Below, piece after piece: positions 6,459 to 8,791 of a stretch of 8,791 bases of DNA (its first letter is position 1; the number at the start of each line of letters is the position of its first letter). The notes under the pieces are model-generated. The model saw only the letters and a list, made by a program, of their open reading frames with translations. It was not told where the DNA came from and did no database searches. The stretch lies in contig JAZQUC010000159.1 in the NCBI GenBank assembly GCA_045631075.1, forward strand, positions 1 through 8,791. Direction: 5' to 3'. Source of the stretch: Fimenecus sp045631075 (GTDB lineage Bacteria > Bacillota > Clostridia > Oscillospirales > Acutalibacteraceae). A program made the position numbers and the translations under genes.

Positions 6459-7307
6459 ATGATTGGAATTATTAATAAAATTATTTCACTTGTTCTTGTG
6501 CCTATTTATTTTTCTACATTTCTTCCACCATATTATATTTCAAAGCTTATTAACAAGCCTGAAGAATTAGTTTCACTATCTGAATACAGTGTTGGCACAC
6601 AGGAAGACCCTATTTATCTTACAGCACATCGTGGTGTACATGCACTTGCACCTGAAAATTCAATTCCGTCTTTTGTGGAAGCGGTAAACCATAATTATTA
6701 CTCTGCTGAATGTGACATTCATCTTACAAAGGACAATCAATGGGTTGTTATACACAACAGCACAGTAAATGCAAGATTTTGTCAGATGGGTAAAGTGCGT
6801 GACTATACTCTTGAAGAATTAAAGACTTTCAGTTATAAAAGTGGTGCAAATCTTTGGAAATATAAGAAAGAGAGAATACCAACTCTCGAAGAGTATCTCG
6901 ATGTTTTTGTTAATGCAGAAACACGACCACAGATTGAAATCAAGGAAGACGGTTTTGATTATCTTGATACAGTTGTTGATGCAATTAAGGCAAAAGGACT
7001 TACCGAAAAAGCAATTGTTATTTCTTTTAATATTGAACAGTTAAAATATGTTTATCAGCTTGAGCCAAACATCGAATTGTGGTACTTGGTTGACGAAATT
7101 ACACCTGAAAATATCGCAGAAGCAAAGGCTATTAGCAACAATGTATGGCTTTCAGCAAATTTTAGTGTAAATAACACAGATACAATAAAACTTGCTACTG
7201 ATGCAGGTGTTGGAATTTCCTTCTGGACAGTAGATACTATCGAAGATGCGCAAATGCTCTACAATATGGGCATCAGATATATGGAAACCGATATTCTTTG
7301 TAATTAA
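6459..7307 (+). CDS. Membrane-anchored glycerophosphodiester phosphodiesterase (GDPD)
   Basis: This 282-residue protein cleaves glycerophosphodiesters to glycerol 3-phosphate and an alcohol, or a related phosphodiester. The GDPD hallmarks are complete: His57-Arg58-Gly59 followed by PENS (65-68), Glu84 and Asp86 in AECDIH, His99 in VVIHN, and Glu160-x-Lys162 in QIEIKED. The C-terminal half keeps the TIM-barrel strands VISFN, LWYLVD, FWTVD and the ending METD. Residues 2-20 are a hydrophobic segment that likely anchors the enzyme to the membrane with the catalytic domain outside. It follows a putative secreted hydrolase but has its own promoter. The family is certain; exact substrate and topology are inferred. 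Confidence 0.95.
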   Translation: MIGIINKIISLVLVPIYFSTFLPPYYISKLINKPEELVSLSEYSVGTQEDPIYLTAHRGVHALAPENSIPSFVEAVNHNYYSAECDIHLTKDNQWVVIHNSTVNARFCQMGKVRDYTLEELKTFSYKSGANLWKYKKERIPTLEEYLDVFVNAETRPQIEIKEDGFDYLDTVVDAIKAKGLTEKAIVISFNIEQLKYVYQLEPNIELWYLVDEITPENIAEAKAISNNVWLSANFSVNNTDTIKLATDAGVGISFWTVDTIEDAQMLYNMGIRYMETDILCN

Positions 7308-7308
7308 A

Positions 7309-7326
7309 TAAATTATAATTTATCGG
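7309..7326 (-). repeat. AT-rich palindromic motif, copy 2 (inverted)
   Basis: TAAATTATAATTTATCGG is the exact reverse complement of 129-146. Its core ATAAATTATAATTTAT (7308-7323) is a 16-base palindrome. It starts 1-2 bases after the GDPD stop codon and borders the intergenic repeat region. Confidence 0.55.
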
Positions 7327-7352
7327 TGTCTTTTATATGGTAATACAACCTA

Positions 7353-7429
7353 GTAGGGGTCATTCACGAATGTCCCGTTCCAAAGTGTGGTATAAAACTT
7401 TATTCGGGCGATTCGTGAATCGCCCCTAC
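7353..7429. repeat. Inverted-repeat element with palindromic arms
   Basis: The left arm (7353-7377, starting GTAGGGGTCATTC) and right arm (7405-7429, ending GAATCGCCCCTAC) are imperfect inverted copies of 25 bases around a 27-base spacer. Each arm is also palindromic: GGGCGATTC (7406-7414) faces GAATCGCCC (7417-7425) perfectly, and the left arm has one mismatch. GTAGGGG ends of this kind are common in short non-autonomous intergenic repeats of Clostridia, but that assignment is from memory. There is no coding capacity. It could also act as a transcription or RNA-processing stem-loop behind the GDPD gene. Confidence 0.65.
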
Positions 7430-7476
7430 AACACACCAAATTTGTTATATTTATAATTGCAACGCAGTTCCGACGT

Positions 7477-7504
7477 TCTGCACTCTGCACTTTGCGTTCT
7501 GCAC
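7477..7504. repeat. Tandem heptamer repeat (four units)
   Basis: Four head-to-tail 7-base units occur: TCTGCAC, TCTGCAC, TTTGCGT, TCTGCAC. The longer word CGTTCTGCACTC therefore appears twice, at 7474-7485 and 7495-7506, in phase at 21 bases. It lies in the non-coding gap between convergent genes; no function is evident. Confidence 0.6.
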
Positions 7505-7528
7505 TCATCCCAACAAACTCCAATTTAG

Positions 7529-7564
7529 AAAACCCTCCAAGTAATTGCTACCTGGAGGGTTTTT
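7529..7564. terminator. Bidirectional terminator between convergent genes
   Basis: AAAACCCTCCA (7529-7539) pairs with TGGAGGGTTTT (7553-7563), an 11-bp stem with a 13-base loop. TTTTT (7560-7564) follows on the plus strand and TTTTC on the minus strand, so it can stop transcription from both the GDPD side and the PHP gene, whose stop codon is 4 bases away. Confidence 0.85.
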
Positions 7565-7567
7565 AGT

Positions 7568-8791
7568 TTATTCAGTTACAGGTGCTGTGAGGAATTCGTA
7601 AACAGCTTTACCAATTGGGATTGAGTTGCACATATCGATAAGACAATATTTAATCTCTGTAAGGATGTTACCGAAATCAAAGAAGAAGCTGCTTTCTGAT
7701 TCAGGTGCGTTATCGTATTCAAGTGTGAATGCCTGTGTATAAAGCACACCACCGTGACCAAAAGCCTCTGCTCTTACATATGAACCAATTTCGTCTGAAT
7801 AATCGTCAAGGTCGATTGTGTTACCAACGTGAATAACCTTGCCGTCAGCAATCCAATGAACTGTAAGTGCGTTATCAACTGAAAGTGAAATTGTATCCTT
7901 TGTTTCGTCAACCGTAATGTCAGTTACCTTTGGTGCAGGGACAGTATCATTACGGTCTTCCTGTTCAAATTCTGTACCCCAGTCAATTCCAGTTTCAAGT
8001 GAGAATTGTGCAAGCTCTTCTGCGTTTTTAATGTATCGGCTTACTGCGAAGAATGCACCGTTTTCAAGGCAAGTACGGATGTTTTCAGCATTGTTTTCAG
8101 GCATACATAAATCAGTCCAAGCACAGCCTACCTTGTCAAGCTGATGAGCGTCTGTTGTGGCAATGGCAAAAACATTTCTGCCTGTTGGAACAACTTTACC
8201 AAGAAGAATATCCCAGAGTTTTCTGTCATATTTTGTTCTGCCATCTTTCTTTGAATTAATATCAATACCGATACAAGACTCATAAGTTGTAAGAATATTT
8301 GTGAACTTGTTTATGACATAACCATACCAGATATCATCTTCGTTGTAAGCATCTGCCTGGCATTCTTCCTCTTTTGCCTTTGTGTATTCACCTGGATGAT
8401 TGATTACACTGAGTCCACCTGCTGCTTCAACATTTTTTACAACCTCTTCATAGTTACTTGTGCCACCAACGACACCATCACCATAATCTGCAAACCAGCT
8501 ATTAACGTGAGCGCTGTTAAGAGATGTTGGGTTCTGTTCGTTGCCAAAAGGTACTTCAATCATTGGTCTGCCATTTCTGCCAACACCGGTTGTAATCTCG
8601 TTATATCTTTCTTCAGTAAGTGGTGTAACCTTCACTGTTTCACCATTTGAGATACTCATTGCAATTTTGAAGTAATTTCTTGAGTTAACTTCTTTCCAAC
8701 CCTTTGAAACAATTCCGTGGTCAGTCAAAGCCAGAACATCATAATTCTGTGCATAATGCTCCTCTATCATTACATCCATATCCTCATCACC
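7568..8791 (-). CDS. PHP-domain metal-dependent phosphoesterase, 5' end outside the window
   Basis: 407 residues are visible; the frame is open to the window edge. The first codons (GDED before a Met) match the usual PHP N-terminus, where an HTH..SDG motif would precede them, so the true start lies beyond 8791 and the ATG at 8779 is internal. Counting from the edge, PHP motifs are LALTDHG (20-26), Glu79, His95 (AHVN), INHPG (130-134) and TTDAH (212-216), consistent with a multi-metal phosphoesterase. After the catalytic part (to about 290) comes an Ig-like beta domain (about 295-370) and a C-terminal hydrophobic/amphipathic helix. The attached beta domain suggests a cell-surface enzyme, but its signal peptide would be outside the window. 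The substrate is unknown. It is convergent with the GDPD gene. Confidence 0.88.
   Translation of the reverse strand, partial: GDEDMDVMIEEHYAQNYDVLALTDHGIVSKGWKEVNSRNYFKIAMSISNGETVKVTPLTEERYNEITTGVGRNGRPMIEVPFGNEQNPTSLNSAHVNSWFADYGDGVVGGTSNYEEVVKNVEAAGGLSVINHPGEYTKAKEEECQADAYNEDDIWYGYVINKFTNILTTYESCIGIDINSKKDGRTKYDRKLWDILLGKVVPTGRNVFAIATTDAHQLDKVGCAWTDLCMPENNAENIRTCLENGAFFAVSRYIKNAEELAQFSLETGIDWGTEFEQEDRNDTVPAPKVTDITVDETKDTISLSVDNALTVHWIADGKVIHVGNTIDLDDYSDEIGSYVRAEAFGHGGVLYTQAFTLEYDNAPESESSFFFDFGNILTEIKYCLIDMCNSIPIGKAVYEFLTAPVTE

Noticed and set aside
7477..7504. CRISPR-like array
   Set aside because: The repeat unit is only 7 bases with no spacers, so it is a simple tandem repeat.

Overview
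The window is AT-rich DNA with strong Shine-Dalgarno sites, near-consensus sigma-A promoters (the -35 TTTACA is used three times), TTG/ATG starts and Rho-independent terminators. With NrdR and Gram-positive-style exported enzymes, this suggests a low-GC Firmicute, most likely an anaerobic gut-type Clostridia member. That placement is inference; no rRNA or other phylogenetic marker is present.

Layout: (1) positions 1-130 hold a GC-rich intergenic element built of nested hairpins, cut by the left edge. (2) A promoter (219-247) drives a tight four-gene operon, 288-3839. It encodes a circularly permuted ATP-grasp enzyme (COG2308 type), an Alpha-E protein (COG2307 type), a transglutaminase-like cysteine protein, and a xylose-isomerase-like TIM-barrel protein. 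The first three form a known but functionally unsolved triad, predicted to make or modify and then process a peptide-like compound. The TIM-barrel gene is an unusual fourth partner. (3) nrdR (3907-4362) follows with its own promoter, overlaid by two NrdR-box-like sites 32 bp apart, so autoregulation is likely; a strong terminator follows. (4) A secreted alpha/beta-hydrolase-like protein (4507-6336) has its own promoter and terminator. (5) A membrane-anchored glycerophosphodiester phosphodiesterase (6459-7307) follows. (6) An intergenic region of about 260 bp carries palindromic repeats, tandem heptamers and a terminator. (7) On the minus strand, a PHP-family metal-dependent phosphoesterase runs off the right edge.

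The window falls into two themes. The left half is the ATP-grasp/Alpha-E/transglutaminase operon, a candidate uncharacterised biosynthetic or protein-modification system. The right half groups an exported acyl-hydrolase-like protein, a GDPD and a PHP phosphoesterase, which could act in sequence on phospholipids or other phosphoesters at the cell surface, although they are separate transcription units. NrdR sits between them and is probably unrelated to either.
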